64,000 bases of DNA from Actinomycetota bacterium (GTDB lineage Bacteria > Actinomycetota > UBA4738 > HRBIN12). Each line of letters begins with the position of its first letter. The stretch's first letter is position 1. Shown in pieces: positions 40,276 to 48,942 of this stretch. The stretch is taken from contig DASSCU010000029.1 of the NCBI GenBank assembly GCA_035697485.1, positions 62,001 to 126,000 of the forward strand, given 5' to 3'. The notes beneath the pieces were generated by a model, which ran no database searches, was not told the origin of the DNA, and saw only the letters and a program-made list of their open reading frames with translations. The translations under genes were made by a program, and so were the position numbers.

Positions 40276-42630
40276 ATGGCCACCGAGACCGAAGAGATCC
40301 GCGGCATCGGCCACAGCGTCCGACGAAAGGAAGACGACCGTTTCGTGCGCGGTCGAGGCAACTACGTCGACGACGTGCAGCTGCCTGGCATGCTCCACAT
40401 GGCGATCCTGCGGAGCCCGTACGCCCACGCGAAGCTGAACTCGATCGACGGATCAGCGGCCCAGGCGATGCCGGGTGTCGTCGCGGTCGTGACCGGCGAG
40501 CTGATGGCGCAGCACAACCTCGCGTGGATGCCGACGCTGTCGGGCGACACGCAGGCCGTGCTCGTCACCGACAAGGTGCGATTCCAGGGGCAAGAGGTCG
40601 CCGCCGTGATCGCCGACGACCCCTACGTCGCGAAGGACGCCCTCGAGAGGATCGAGGTCGATTACGAGCCGCTCGGCGTCGTCGTCACCCCGCAGGCCGC
40701 CGCCGCCGACGGCGCGCCGCTGATCCGTGACGAGAAGGACGACCAGACCGACAACCACATCTATCACTGGGAGTCCGGCGACGAAGAGGCGACCGATCGC
40801 GCGTTCGCCGACGCCGACAGGGTCGTGAAGCTCGACACGTTCTACCCGCGCTCACATCCGTCACCCCTCGAGACGTGCGGTTGCGTTGCCGACGTCGACC
40901 CCGCGACCGGGCAGGCGACGATCTACATGACGTCGCAGGCGCCGCACGCGATCCGCACGGTGTTCGCGCTCGTGGCGGGTCTGCCCGAGGAGAACATCCG
41001 CATCATCTCCCCCGACCTCGGTGGAGGCTTCGGCAACAAGGTGCCCGTCTACCCCGGCTACGTCGTGGCCACGGCTGCCTCGTTGCTGCTCGGACATCCC
41101 GTGAAGTGGATCGAGGATCGGACCGAGAACCTGATCTCGACCGGGTTCGCGCGCGACTTCCACATGCACGGCGAGCTCGCGCTGAAAGACGACGGCACGA
41201 TGCTGGGCCTGCGGACGTCGCTGCTCGCCGACGAGGGCGCGTTCCATGCCGACGCCCAGCCGAGCAAGTTCAAGGTCGGTCTCTTCCACATCGTGACCGG
41301 CTCCTACGACCTGCCGGCCGCCCACGTCCAAGCCGACGGCTACTACACGAACAAGGCGCCCGGCGGTGTGGCCTACCGCTGCTCGTTCCGGGTGACCGAG
41401 GCTTCCTTCCTGATCGAGCGGCTCGTACAGAACGCCGCGTACGAGCTCGGCATGGATCCGGCCGACATCCGCAAGAAGAACTTCATCGACAAGGACCAGT
41501 TCCCCTACGAGTCGGTCACGGGGTTCGTCTACGACTCGGGCGACTACCACGGTGCGATGGACCTGGCGCTCGAGAAGATCGACTACGCCGGCTTGCGCGA
41601 GGAGCAGAAGCGTGAACGCGCCGACGGCAAGCTCTGGGGCATCGGGCTCGCTTCGTTCACCGAGGTCGTGGGCGCCGGTCCGCACAAGGACTACGACATC
41701 ATCGGCCTCAAGATGAACGACGGCGCCGAGCTGCGGATCCACCCGACGGGGAAGGCGATCCTGAAGATCAGCTCGATCACGCAGGGCCAGGGACACGAGA
41801 CCACGTTCGCCCAGATCGTGTCCGAGGAGCTCGGCATCCAGCCCGAGGACATCAAGGTGATGCACGGCGACACCGACAACACGCCGTACGGGCTCGGCAC
41901 GTACGCCTCGCGCTCGACCCCGGTCTCTGGTGCGGCGACGGCGATGGTGGCTCGACGCGTCGGCGAGAAGGCGCGGAAGATCGCCGCGCACCTGCTCGAG
42001 GTCAGCGAGGAAGACGTGGAGTTCCACCGTCCGAACTACACGGTGAGGGGCGCGCCCGACCGGGCCGTCACGATCCAAGACGTCGCGTTCGCCGCGTATA
42101 CGAACTTCCCCGACGGCATGGAGGCCGGGCTGGAAGGCAACTACTACTACGACCCGCCGAATCTGACGTTCCCGTTCGGGACGTACGCGGTCGCGGTCGA
42201 GGTCGACCCGGAGACCGGCGAGTGGCAGGTCAAGCGCATGGTCGCCGTCGACGACTGCGGCGTGCGCATCAACCCGATGATCGTCGAGGGCCAGATCCAC
42301 GGCGGTCTGACCGAGGGCTTCGGCATCGCGGCGATGCAGCAGATCACGTTCGACGACGACGGCAACTGCATCGGGTCGAACTTCCTGGATTACCTGCTGC
42401 CGACCGCGGTCGAGACGCCGAAGTTCGAGCTGGGTGAGACCGTGACGCCCTCACCTCACCACCCGATCGGCGCGAAGGGCGTCGGGGAGTCGGCCACGGT
42501 CGGCTCCCCCGCCGCATACGTGAACGCGGTGATCGACGCGCTGCAGCCGCTCGGCGTGAAGAACATCGACATGCCGCTCACGAGCGCCAAGGTGTGGGAC
42601 GCGATCCAGGCGGCGCAAGGGGGGTCGTGA
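40276..42630 (+). CDS. coxL: Form I aerobic CO dehydrogenase catalytic large subunit CoxL
   Basis: A 784-aa molybdopterin subunit. The active-site loop is AYRCSFR with Cys369, the residue that binds copper of the CuSMo centre and the defining mark of form I enzymes. Glu738 (GAKGVGESAT) is the expected general base; GGGFGNKVPVY and QGQGHETTF are cofactor loops. The enzyme oxidises CO with water to CO2, two protons and two electrons and can work at trace CO levels. GAAGGAGCC precedes the ATG by 7 nt. The stop overlaps the following GTG (GTGA). Everything needed for a functional form I site is visible. Confidence 0.93.
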   Translation: MATETEEIRGIGHSVRRKEDDRFVRGRGNYVDDVQLPGMLHMAILRSPYAHAKLNSIDGSAAQAMPGVVAVVTGELMAQHNLAWMPTLSGDTQAVLVTDKVRFQGQEVAAVIADDPYVAKDALERIEVDYEPLGVVVTPQAAAADGAPLIRDEKDDQTDNHIYHWESGDEEATDRAFADADRVVKLDTFYPRSHPSPLETCGCVADVDPATGQATIYMTSQAPHAIRTVFALVAGLPEENIRIISPDLGGGFGNKVPVYPGYVVATAASLLLGHPVKWIEDRTENLISTGFARDFHMHGELALKDDGTMLGLRTSLLADEGAFHADAQPSKFKVGLFHIVTGSYDLPAAHVQADGYYTNKAPGGVAYRCSFRVTEASFLIERLVQNAAYELGMDPADIRKKNFIDKDQFPYESVTGFVYDSGDYHGAMDLALEKIDYAGLREEQKRERADGKLWGIGLASFTEVVGAGPHKDYDIIGLKMNDGAELRIHPTGKAILKISSITQGQGHETTFAQIVSEELGIQPEDIKVMHGDTDNTPYGLGTYASRSTPVSGAATAMVARRVGEKARKIAAHLLEVSEEDVEFHRPNYTVRGAPDRAVTIQDVAFAAYTNFPDGMEAGLEGNYYYDPPNLTFPFGTYAVAVEVDPETGEWQVKRMVAVDDCGVRINPMIVEGQIHGGLTEGFGIAAMQQITFDDDGNCIGSNFLDYLLPTAVETPKFELGETVTPSPHHPIGAKGVGESATVGSPAAYVNAVIDALQPLGVKNIDMPLTSAKVWDAIQAAQGGS

Positions 42631-43592
42631 AACCCGAGGTCCTGAAGCTCGCCGCAGAGCTCTCGGCACGGGGTCGTCCGTACGTGCTCGCCACCGTGGT
42701 GTGGCGCCGCGCGCCGTCGTCGGGCAAGGAGGGTGCCACGGCGCTGATCACGCCCGATCGCACGGTGCGCGGATGGATCGGCGGCGCGTGCGCCGAGCCG
42801 ACGGTGGTGCGCGAGGCCCTGAAGGCGATCGACGAAGGCACCCCCCGATTGCTGTTCCTGGGTCCGCCCGAGGAGCTCGCCGCGCACACCCGCGACGGGG
42901 TCGTGAGCGTGCCGATCGCGTGTCAGAGCGAAGGTGCCCTGGAGGTCTACGTGGAACCCGTGCTGCCGCAACCCCAGCTCGTGGCGATCGGCAGGTCGCC
43001 CGCCGCCTTGGCCCTCACCAGGCTCGCCCGAGGCCTCGGCTGGCGGACGCTCGCGATCGACGACGGAGGCTCGGTGTCCGGCCACGAGGCGGACACGGTG
43101 ATCACGTCGCTCGACCTCGACGACGTCGACGATCGCTCGTTCGTGATCGTCGCGACGCAGGGTCACTACGACGAGGGTGCCCTCGAACGCGCCCTCGCGA
43201 CGCCGGCCATCTACGTGGGGCTCGTGGCGTCCGCCAGGCGCGCGGACGCGGTGCTCGGCTACCTGCGTGATCGAGGCGTCGCCGAGGACCGGCTCGAGCG
43301 CGTGCACGCCCCCGCCGGGCTCGATCTCGGCCACGTCTCGACCGACGAGATCGCGGTCGCGATCCTCGCCGAGATCGTGCGGTTGCGCGCGGCCGGTGAA
43401 CTCGACTCACCGATGGTGGAGGCCTCACCGCCGCGTCACGAGGAGATCGACCCCGTCTGCGGCATGACCGTCGACGTCGCCGACGCCCGGTACCGCACGA
43501 CCCACGACGGCCGCACCATCTACTTCTGCTCGGCGTCGTGCCTCGAGGCCTTCGAGCAGGATCCCACTCGCTTTCAGGAGGTCGGCTCCTGA
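42627..43592 (+). CDS. XdhC/CoxF-like Mo-cofactor maturation protein fused to a C-terminal YHS domain
   Basis: A 321-aa protein. The XdhC part is divergent: RRAPSSGKEGATALI and GWIGGACAEPTVVREAL replace the GSTYRR and GNISGGC motifs, as in CoxF-type proteins of cox clusters; the Rossmann half is LVAIGRSPAALALTRLARGL, then ATPAIYVGLVASARRADAVL. Residues 274-318 are a YHS domain, DPVCGMTVDVADARYRTTHD, then IYFCSASCLEAFEQDP, with three cysteines suited to metal binding. GTG 42627 overlaps the coxL stop. YHS domains occur in copper-handling proteins, so a role in copper supply to CoxL is attractive but inferred. Confidence 0.85.
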   Translation: MKPEVLKLAAELSARGRPYVLATVVWRRAPSSGKEGATALITPDRTVRGWIGGACAEPTVVREALKAIDEGTPRLLFLGPPEELAAHTRDGVVSVPIACQSEGALEVYVEPVLPQPQLVAIGRSPAALALTRLARGLGWRTLAIDDGGSVSGHEADTVITSLDLDDVDDRSFVIVATQGHYDEGALERALATPAIYVGLVASARRADAVLGYLRDRGVAEDRLERVHAPAGLDLGHVSTDEIAVAILAEIVRLRAAGELDSPMVEASPPRHEEIDPVCGMTVDVADARYRTTHDGRTIYFCSASCLEAFEQDPTRFQEVGS

Positions 43593-43614
43593 GCCCGACC
43601 GGCCGTTCGCTCGG

Positions 43615-43620
43615 TAGGCT
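43615..43620 (+). promoter_or_regulatory. Leaderless -10 box of coxG
   Basis: TAGGCT, 6 nt upstream of the coxG ATG at 43627; no Shine-Dalgarno between. It could give coxG its own transcript inside the cluster. Confidence 0.42.
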
Positions 43621-43626
43621 CCACGC

Positions 43627-44283
43627 ATGCTGATCGAGAACGAGTTCACCGTCGCCACGCCCGTCGACGACCTTTGGGCATACCTGCTCGACGTCGAGCG
43701 CATCGCCCCGTGCATGCCCGGCGCCGAGCTCACCGAGACGATCGACGACCGCCATTGGAAGGGCAAGGTCAACGTGAAGTTCGGCCCGGTCGCGCTGTCG
43801 TTCGCCGGCACGGTCGAGATGACCGAGCGCGACGACGAGACCCACCGTGCGGTGCTGCACGCCAAGGGCATGGAGGCGAAAGGCAAGGGCGCCGCGAACG
43901 CGACCGTCACGTCGTGGCTCGAGCCGGCCGCCGACGCCCAGACCACCGTGAAGATGACGGCCGACATCTCGCTCACCGGCGCCGCGGCCCAGCTCTCGCG
44001 TGGTCTGCTGCCCGAGATCTCGAAGAAGCTGACCCAGCAGTTCGCCGACTGCCTCGAGGCCACGATCAACGCCGAGCAGGCTGCCTCGGTCGCCCCCGCA
44101 GCTGCCCCCGGCGCGGAGACCGGGGCGACGACCGACGCGACGACCCCGCCCGCGGCCGCCCCTGCGCCGGCTCCCGTCACTGCGAAGCACGTCGGCGGCA
44201 TCGGACTCGGCCTCTCGGCGATCTGGTCTGTGATCAAGAACTTCTTCCGCCGGCTGTTCGGGGGCGGGGAGAACGAGACATGA
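43627..44283 (+). CDS. coxG: CoxG, SRPBCC-domain CO dehydrogenase accessory protein with C-terminal membrane anchor
   Basis: A 218-aa protein. Residues 1-145 are the CoxG/SRPBCC fold (IENEFTVATPVDDLWAYLLD; ERIAPCMPGAELTE; GKVNVKFGPVALSFAGTVEM). An Ala/Pro linker leads to a C-terminal hydrophobic segment ending IWSVIKNFFRRLFGGG, which can insert in or lie on the membrane. CoxG recruits CO dehydrogenase to the membrane and links it to the quinone pool. A TAGGCT box lies 6 nt before the ATG with no Shine-Dalgarno, so coxG may have its own leaderless transcript inside the cluster. Confidence 0.88.
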   Translation: MLIENEFTVATPVDDLWAYLLDVERIAPCMPGAELTETIDDRHWKGKVNVKFGPVALSFAGTVEMTERDDETHRAVLHAKGMEAKGKGAANATVTSWLEPAADAQTTVKMTADISLTGAAAQLSRGLLPEISKKLTQQFADCLEATINAEQAASVAPAAAPGAETGATTDATTPPAAAPAPAPVTAKHVGGIGLGLSAIWSVIKNFFRRLFGGGENET

Positions 44284-44293
44284 ACCAGCGGGC

Positions 44294-44863
44294 GTGATCA
44301 CCGGCGTCGTGCTCGCGGCCGGTGAGGGGCGCCGGTTCGGCGGCACGAAGCAGCTCGCCACCGTCGGCGGGAAGCCGCTCGCCCAACACGCGATCGACGC
44401 GCTCGCCGAGGCCGGCGTCGACGAGTTGCTCGTGGTGACGGGCCACGACGCCGGCGCCGTCGAGCAGACACTCACGCTTCCCGACGAAGGACGCTTCGTG
44501 CACAACCCCGTGTTCCGTGACGGACAGGCGACGTCGCTCGCGGCCGCCTTCCACGAGGTCGACGACGAGAGCGAAGCCAGCGTCGTGCTGATGGCGGATC
44601 AACCCGGCATCACCGCCGACGACGTGCGGACCCTGATCGAGCGGTTCCGCGCGACGCGCAAGCAGATCGTTCGTCTCCGGTTCACCGACGGCCCCGGCCC
44701 AGCGCTCCTGAGTCGCGAGATCTACGCGGAAGCGGGCCACCTGCACGGCGATGTCGGCGCCCGCGTGCTGATCGCGAGCCACCCCGAGTGGGTCGAGGAC
44801 GTCGCGATCGCACGCCCGGCACCGAGCGACGTCGACACCCCAGCGGACCTCGAACGAGGGTGA
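44294..44863 (+). CDS. MocA-like molybdopterin cytidylyltransferase
   Basis: A 189-aa NTP transferase: nucleotide-binding VVLAAGEGRRFGGTKQL, DELLVVTGHDAGAV, the metal-binding VVLMADQPG and the C-terminal DVDTPADLE all match MobA/MocA proteins. MocA makes molybdopterin cytosine dinucleotide, the cofactor used by CoxL and other xanthine-oxidase-family enzymes. It starts at GTG 44294, eleven bases after coxG, with no strong Shine-Dalgarno, so it probably depends on coxG translation. It would serve both the form I and form II enzymes in this window. Confidence 0.83.
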   Translation: MITGVVLAAGEGRRFGGTKQLATVGGKPLAQHAIDALAEAGVDELLVVTGHDAGAVEQTLTLPDEGRFVHNPVFRDGQATSLAAAFHEVDDESEASVVLMADQPGITADDVRTLIERFRATRKQIVRLRFTDGPGPALLSREIYAEAGHLHGDVGARVLIASHPEWVEDVAIARPAPSDVDTPADLERG

Positions 44864-44925
44864 CGCCATTGGCCGAGGCCGCACACTCACTGGCCTTCCG
44901 ATCGGCTCCATGCGAGGCTCGGCGC

Positions 44926-45756
44926 ATGGGCGACGTCCAGTGGCAGCGCGATCGTAAGGTCGTCCTCGACCGTTTCGTGGCCGCCTGCTCCGGCGACGAC
45001 CGGATCGTCGCGGCGTTCCTCGCAGGCTCGGCGGCCAGGGGTGACGCTGACGAGCGTTCGGACCTCGATCTGTGCGTGGTCGTACCCGACGACGACTTCG
45101 ACGAGGTCGTCGACGACCGTGAACGCTTGATCGCGCAGCTCGGCGACGCCCTGATCCTCGAGGACTTCGGCAACGACGGGCTCGTGTTCGCGATCCTGAC
45201 CGACGGCACCGACATCGAGCTGCACTTCGTTCGCGAGGGCGAGCTCGACCAAGTGCGATCGGGACCCCACCGGGTGCTCGTGGACGACCGCGGCGTGCTC
45301 GCCGGCATGACCTTCCCCTGGCCCGAGTTCGATCGCGTGACGCAGGTTCAGGAGCTCGGCAACGTCGTGATGTGGTTCTGGCACGATCTGTCGCACTTCG
45401 CGGCGGCGATCGATCGCGGTCATCTCTGGTGGGCCGCCGGCCAGCTGGAGGCACTCCGCTCCTACTGCGTGCGGCTGGCACGGGTCGAGCAGGGCGCCGA
45501 GCCCATGCCCGACGAGCCGTACTGGAAGCTCGATGCCGAGATGCCGACGGCGCCGCTCGACCCGATCCGCTCGACGTTCGTGCCGATGGAACGAGCCGCG
45601 CTGCTCGACGCCGCTCGTACGCTGCTGGCGTTCTTCCGCTCGTGGGCGCCCGCGATCGCGCGGGCCCATGGGCTCACGTATCCGGATGCGCTCGATCACC
45701 TCGCGGGCGCTCGCCTCGACGACCTCGACGCTCCGGGAACCGCCCCCTACCCTTGA
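44926..45756 (+). CDS. Nucleotidyltransferase-fold protein, aminoglycoside adenylyltransferase-like
   Basis: A 276-aa protein with the pol-beta nucleotidyltransferase motif FLAGSAARGDADERSDLDL and a third carboxylate in DIELHFV, followed by a helical C-terminal domain (WFWHDLSHFAAAIDRGHLWW; LDAARTLLAFF). It resembles LinB/AadK-type adenylyltransferases and DNA-polymerase-beta-like toxins or housekeeping enzymes; the helical partner region favours a small-molecule acceptor. There is no resistance or toxin-antitoxin context. The ATG at 44926 has no Shine-Dalgarno; GAGGCT 6 nt before it is a weak leaderless signal. Confidence 0.65.
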   Translation: MGDVQWQRDRKVVLDRFVAACSGDDRIVAAFLAGSAARGDADERSDLDLCVVVPDDDFDEVVDDRERLIAQLGDALILEDFGNDGLVFAILTDGTDIELHFVREGELDQVRSGPHRVLVDDRGVLAGMTFPWPEFDRVTQVQELGNVVMWFWHDLSHFAAAIDRGHLWWAAGQLEALRSYCVRLARVEQGAEPMPDEPYWKLDAEMPTAPLDPIRSTFVPMERAALLDAARTLLAFFRSWAPAIARAHGLTYPDALDHLAGARLDDLDAPGTAPYP

Positions 45757-45778
45757 GCATCGCCGCAGTGGAGGTTCG

Positions 45779-46669
45779 ATGCAGGTCCGAACGGCAACCC
45801 AGCTGGACGTGGAGACGATGTGCGACATCTTCTTCGAGTCATACAACGACCTGCATCGTCGGTACGGCCTTTCCGAGGAGGACCCTGCTGACCGGCGGTG
45901 GCTAGCGGACGCCCTCAGCCACGTGCTCCGTACGGACCCGAAAGGCACGATGCTCGCGATCGACGACGGGACGCCGGCCGCGTTCGCAACGTCGTACTTG
46001 CGCGACTCGTACTGGTTCCTGTCGTTCCTCTTCGTGAGCCCCGATGCGCAGGGTCGAGGCGTCGGGAAGGCCTTGCTCGGCGCGGTGCTGCCACCGGAGG
46101 GAGATGGGATCACGCGGGCGCTGGTGGTGGAGTCGTTCCAGCCGATCTCGACAGGTCTCTACGCCGGACACGGCATCACCCCCCGGGGCGTGCGCTACGT
46201 GCTGACCGGCGTGACGGATCCCGCACGACTGCCCGAGATCGGTGCCGGTATGGAGGTCGCAGACCTCACGGCGGACGGGATCGCGGAGATGAGCGAGCTG
46301 GACCGTCGGCATCTGGGCTTCTCGCGGGCCGCCGACCACGGGTGGTGGCTGCGATCAGAGATGACGGCGCACGAGTACCGACGCGAAGGTTCGCTGGTCG
46401 GCTACGCGTACGTCGACGAGGAGGACATCGTTGGCCCCGCGCTCGGCGAGGACGACGCCACGGTGTGCGCGATCGTGGCCGACCTGGTGCGTCGCGCCGA
46501 GCATCCCGAGACGCTCAAGGTACCTGTCTACGGGAACAACGCCGAGCTCTTCCGCATGCTCGTGCGCGCCGGGGCACGTATCGAGCCGAGCGACTTCCGA
46601 TTTTTCTACTGCTCGACTGGCGACGCTTTGCCACCGGCCTACATCCACTACGCGGGCTACATGGCCTGA
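45779..46669 (+). CDS. GNAT-family N-acetyltransferase with two acetyltransferase-like halves
   Basis: A 296-aa protein. The N-terminal half is a complete GNAT domain (TQLDVETMCDIFFESYNDL) with the acetyl-CoA motif VSPDAQGRGVGKALL. The C-terminal half (MEVADLTADGIAEMSELDR; VPVYGNNAELFRMLVRAGAR) resembles a second, degenerate GNAT fold without the Q/RxxGxG loop. The double layout occurs in several actinobacterial acetyltransferases; the acceptor is unknown. GGAGG is 4 nt before the ATG at 45779. Confidence 0.75.
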   Translation: MQVRTATQLDVETMCDIFFESYNDLHRRYGLSEEDPADRRWLADALSHVLRTDPKGTMLAIDDGTPAAFATSYLRDSYWFLSFLFVSPDAQGRGVGKALLGAVLPPEGDGITRALVVESFQPISTGLYAGHGITPRGVRYVLTGVTDPARLPEIGAGMEVADLTADGIAEMSELDRRHLGFSRAADHGWWLRSEMTAHEYRREGSLVGYAYVDEEDIVGPALGEDDATVCAIVADLVRRAEHPETLKVPVYGNNAELFRMLVRAGARIEPSDFRFFYCSTGDALPPAYIHYAGYMA

Positions 46670-46691
46670 TCGCCCGCGATCCGGTCGCGCG

Positions 46692-46922
46692 TCAGAGGCC
46701 GCGCAGCCCGACCGGCGATCCCTCCGCGTCGCCCCATGCGCCCCGTCGAGGGTCCACCCGGTTCCGGACGAGCGCATCGAGGTCATCGGGTGGGAGGTTC
46801 ATCTGGTGCCACCACGGCGTCACCAGGCTGCCGTACCGGAGATGCAACACGACGTGCCCGGGAAGGATCCCAGCCCCCGCCGGGGCCTCGGTTTCCCGCA
46901 CATGAGCAGGATCGTGTCCCAA
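46692..46922 (-). CDS. Small hypothetical protein downstream of the nitrilase gene
   Basis: A possible 76-aa gene between the nitrilase stop and the GNAT stop. The reading frame has the codon pattern of its neighbours and a non-random composition (HVVLHLRYGSLVTPWWHQMN, then LPPDDLDALVRNRVDPRRGA). Its ATG lies 45 bases after the nitrilase gene on the same strand with no clear Shine-Dalgarno. No family is recognised. It could be chance, since the region is short; the Trp-Trp-His stretch and Asp-rich segment make it worth keeping. Confidence 0.35.
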   Translation of the reverse strand: MGHDPAHVRETEAPAGAGILPGHVVLHLRYGSLVTPWWHQMNLPPDDLDALVRNRVDPRRGAWGDAEGSPVGLRGL

Positions 46923-46967
46923 CGCCCATCGAGATCGTCGTCTCCCGCTCGTGCGCTCGACACACCC

Positions 46968-47795
46968 TCAGCACGTGACACCGAGCCGACGGTGCTGCAG
47001 CACCGGGAACGAACGACGCAGCGCGCGCTGGGCATCGACGTCGAGGTCGGCGACCCAGACTCCGTCGCCTTCCTCGGGTGCTTCGATGAGCACTCGGCCC
47101 CACGGGTCGAGCACCAGGGAATGGCCGTACGAGCGCCGACCCTCGGCCGGATCGCCGAACGGTCCCCACTGCCCGGGCGCGACCACGAAGCACTGGTTCT
47201 CGATCGCCCGGGCACGGAGCAAGGTATGCCAGTGATCGCGGCCGGTCGTGTGCTGGAACTGCGCCGGCACGCACAGCACCTGTGCCCCCTGGGTCATGAG
47301 CCCCCGATACAGCTCGGGGAACCGCACGTCGTAGCAGATCGAGAGGCCGAGTCGTACCTCGTCCATACGACACGTCACGATCTCGTCGCCCGGGGCGATC
47401 GAGTCCGACTCGCGGATCGGTGGCTGGTCGGGCAGCTCGACGTCGTAGAGATGGATCTTCCGGTAGGTGGCGACGACCTCGCCGTGGGGATCGAGCAGCG
47501 CCGACGTGTCGTACACCCGGCCGTCGCCGTCCGCTTCAAGCACGCCCCCGGCCAGCACCCATAGCGAGCGCTCGCGAGCGACGGCCCCGAGGCGATCGGT
47601 CACCGGTCCGGGGATCGGCGAGGCGACCTCCGCTCGGCGCCCGGCCGGCCCCATGAAGTCCAGGTACTCCGGCAACGTGGCGAGCTCGGCACCGCCCTCA
47701 GCGGCCTCGATCACCAGCCGCTCGGCGAGGTCGAGGTTGCGCTCGACGTCGTCGGTGGAACGCATCTGACAGACCGCGACGCGCACCTGCCTCAC
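46968..47795 (-). CDS. Carbon-nitrogen hydrolase (nitrilase superfamily)
   Basis: A 275-aa enzyme with the catalytic triad Glu in TLPEYLDFMG, Lys in YRKIHLYD and Cys in SICYDVRFPELYRGL; the GRDHWHTLLRARAIENQCFV segment is typical of Nit2/omega-amidase-like members. The superfamily hydrolyses amides or nitriles; this branch favours deaminated glutathione or small omega-amides. It starts at GTG 47795, overlapping the stop of the DUF6328 gene as GTGA; the next GTG at 47786 is an alternative. No clear pathway partner is near. Confidence 0.83.
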   Translation of the reverse strand: MRQVRVAVCQMRSTDDVERNLDLAERLVIEAAEGGAELATLPEYLDFMGPAGRRAEVASPIPGPVTDRLGAVARERSLWVLAGGVLEADGDGRVYDTSALLDPHGEVVATYRKIHLYDVELPDQPPIRESDSIAPGDEIVTCRMDEVRLGLSICYDVRFPELYRGLMTQGAQVLCVPAQFQHTTGRDHWHTLLRARAIENQCFVVAPGQWGPFGDPAEGRRSYGHSLVLDPWGRVLIEAPEEGDGVWVADLDVDAQRALRRSFPVLQHRRLGVTC

Positions 47796-48268
47796 CCGTG
47801 GCGGAAGCGACGCTGCAGCGGCAGCACCAACCACAGCGCGATCACGATGAGCGCCGAGGCGATCGCGATCGCGTTCGCGACGTCGTTGGTGAACACGAGC
47901 TCGGAGACGAGCCAGACCACCGACACGATCGCGACCCCGAGGCACGCGATGCCGGCGAGGATCAACCGGTTGGACGTACGGATGATCTGCTCCTTGTCGC
48001 CCTTGCGGAACCGCAGCCGGTGGAACGATGTCGGCGTGATCATCAACACCGCCGCGAGCGCCGTCGAGAAGAACGCGAGGATGTAGGCGAACCGCTCGTA
48101 ACCCGTGATCGTCTCGAAGGTACCCGTAAAGGGCAGGGTCAGCAGGAACGCGAACAGCACCTGCACGCCCGGCAACACGACGCGCACCTCGTTCAGGAAC
48201 TCGATCAGTTCGCGGTCGACTCGTTCCTTCTCGGACTCGTGCTCCGCCGCAGGCGTCTCGCCACTCAT
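47792..48268 (-). CDS. DUF6328-family four-helix membrane protein
   Basis: A 158-aa protein. The cytoplasmic opening LIEFLNEVRVVLPGVQVLFA is the hallmark of DUF6328, followed by four hydrophobic helices, with PTSFHRLRFRKGDKEQIIRT between the second and third. No function is known for the family. Of two adjacent ATGs (48271 and 48268), the second lies 6 nt from a TAGGGT box (48280-48275), matching the leaderless spacing seen elsewhere. The stop overlaps the nitrilase start. It diverges from the gene at 48335. Confidence 0.75.
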   Translation of the reverse strand: MSGETPAAEHESEKERVDRELIEFLNEVRVVLPGVQVLFAFLLTLPFTGTFETITGYERFAYILAFFSTALAAVLMITPTSFHRLRFRKGDKEQIIRTSNRLILAGIACLGVAIVSVVWLVSELVFTNDVANAIAIASALIVIALWLVLPLQRRFRHG

Positions 48269-48274
48269 CATCGG

Positions 48275-48280
48275 ACCCTA
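48275..48280 (-). promoter_or_regulatory. Leaderless -10 box of DUF6328 gene
   Basis: TAGGGT on the minus strand, 6 nt before the second ATG (48268). Confidence 0.4.
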
Positions 48281-48322
48281 CCGCGCTCGCACGGCTCGGT
48301 GCCCGTTCAGACACCCTGTTGG

Positions 48323-48328
48323 TAGCGT
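48323..48328 (+). promoter_or_regulatory. Leaderless -10 box of the 48335 gene
   Basis: TAGCGT, 6 nt upstream of the ATG at 48335; no Shine-Dalgarno, no convincing -35. Confidence 0.42.
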
Positions 48329-48334
48329 TGCGCC

Positions 48335-48940
48335 ATGCCGCAGGGTCGATACGCCGTGCTCGGCGACGATGGCACCCCCGTCGGCATCGAGGCCTTCCGC
48401 TGCGCCCCGGGGCCGATGGGCTGGCGCTATTTCAGCGAGGTGGAGACCGACGATCCGACGCCGCACCGCGAGATCGTCGACGTGGCGGTCGACGCCGACT
48501 GGCGTATCGCCCGCGTCCGCATCGACACGGGTGAGCGTCACGTGTTGCTCGAACCTCGAGGCGACGTGCTGGCGGGGTTCCGTGACGGTGTCGAGATAGA
48601 GATCCCGTACGGCCCCGACGTGCACCTCGACTACTTCACGCCCGCGACGAACCTCGTCACGACGAAACGACTGGACGCCACGGCCGAGATCGATGTCGTG
48701 TACCTCGCACCCGTGACGATGGAACCCTCGCGGGAGCGGCAGCGCTACGAACTCGGTGGCCCGGATGAGATCGAGACGCCGAGCGGACGGTTCTCGGCGA
48801 CGCGCTGGACGTTCACGGCCCTCGACTCCGGCTGGACCGCCGACCTGTGGGTCGCCGGCGACGTCGTCGTCGCCTACGACCGGCTGTTCGAGCTCACGGA
48901 GTACGAGGCCGGAGCGAGCGGCGCGCATCCCCTGACGTGA
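48335..48940 (+). CDS. Hypothetical protein, beta-rich, possibly glycolipid-binding-like
   Basis: A 201-aa soluble protein with many short beta strands: GWRYFSEVETDDP, then REIVDVAVDADWRIARVRID, HLDYFTPATNLVTTK and SGWTADLWVAGDVVVAYDRL. The alternating W-x-V pattern resembles lipid-binding barrel proteins such as the putative glycolipid-binding family, but I cannot confirm it. No signal peptide or catalytic motif. The TAGCGT box 6 nt before the ATG suggests a leaderless message. A strong hairpin terminator follows at once. Confidence 0.6.
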   Translation: MPQGRYAVLGDDGTPVGIEAFRCAPGPMGWRYFSEVETDDPTPHREIVDVAVDADWRIARVRIDTGERHVLLEPRGDVLAGFRDGVEIEIPYGPDVHLDYFTPATNLVTTKRLDATAEIDVVYLAPVTMEPSRERQRYELGGPDEIETPSGRFSATRWTFTALDSGWTADLWVAGDVVVAYDRLFELTEYEAGASGAHPLT

Positions 48941-48942
48941 CG

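Noticed and set aside
44926-46669. Nucleotidyltransferase and GNAT genes as a toxin-antitoxin or antibiotic-resistance pair
   Set aside because: Neither has the paired small antitoxin partner or resistance-specific motifs; both are of ordinary size with separate start signals.
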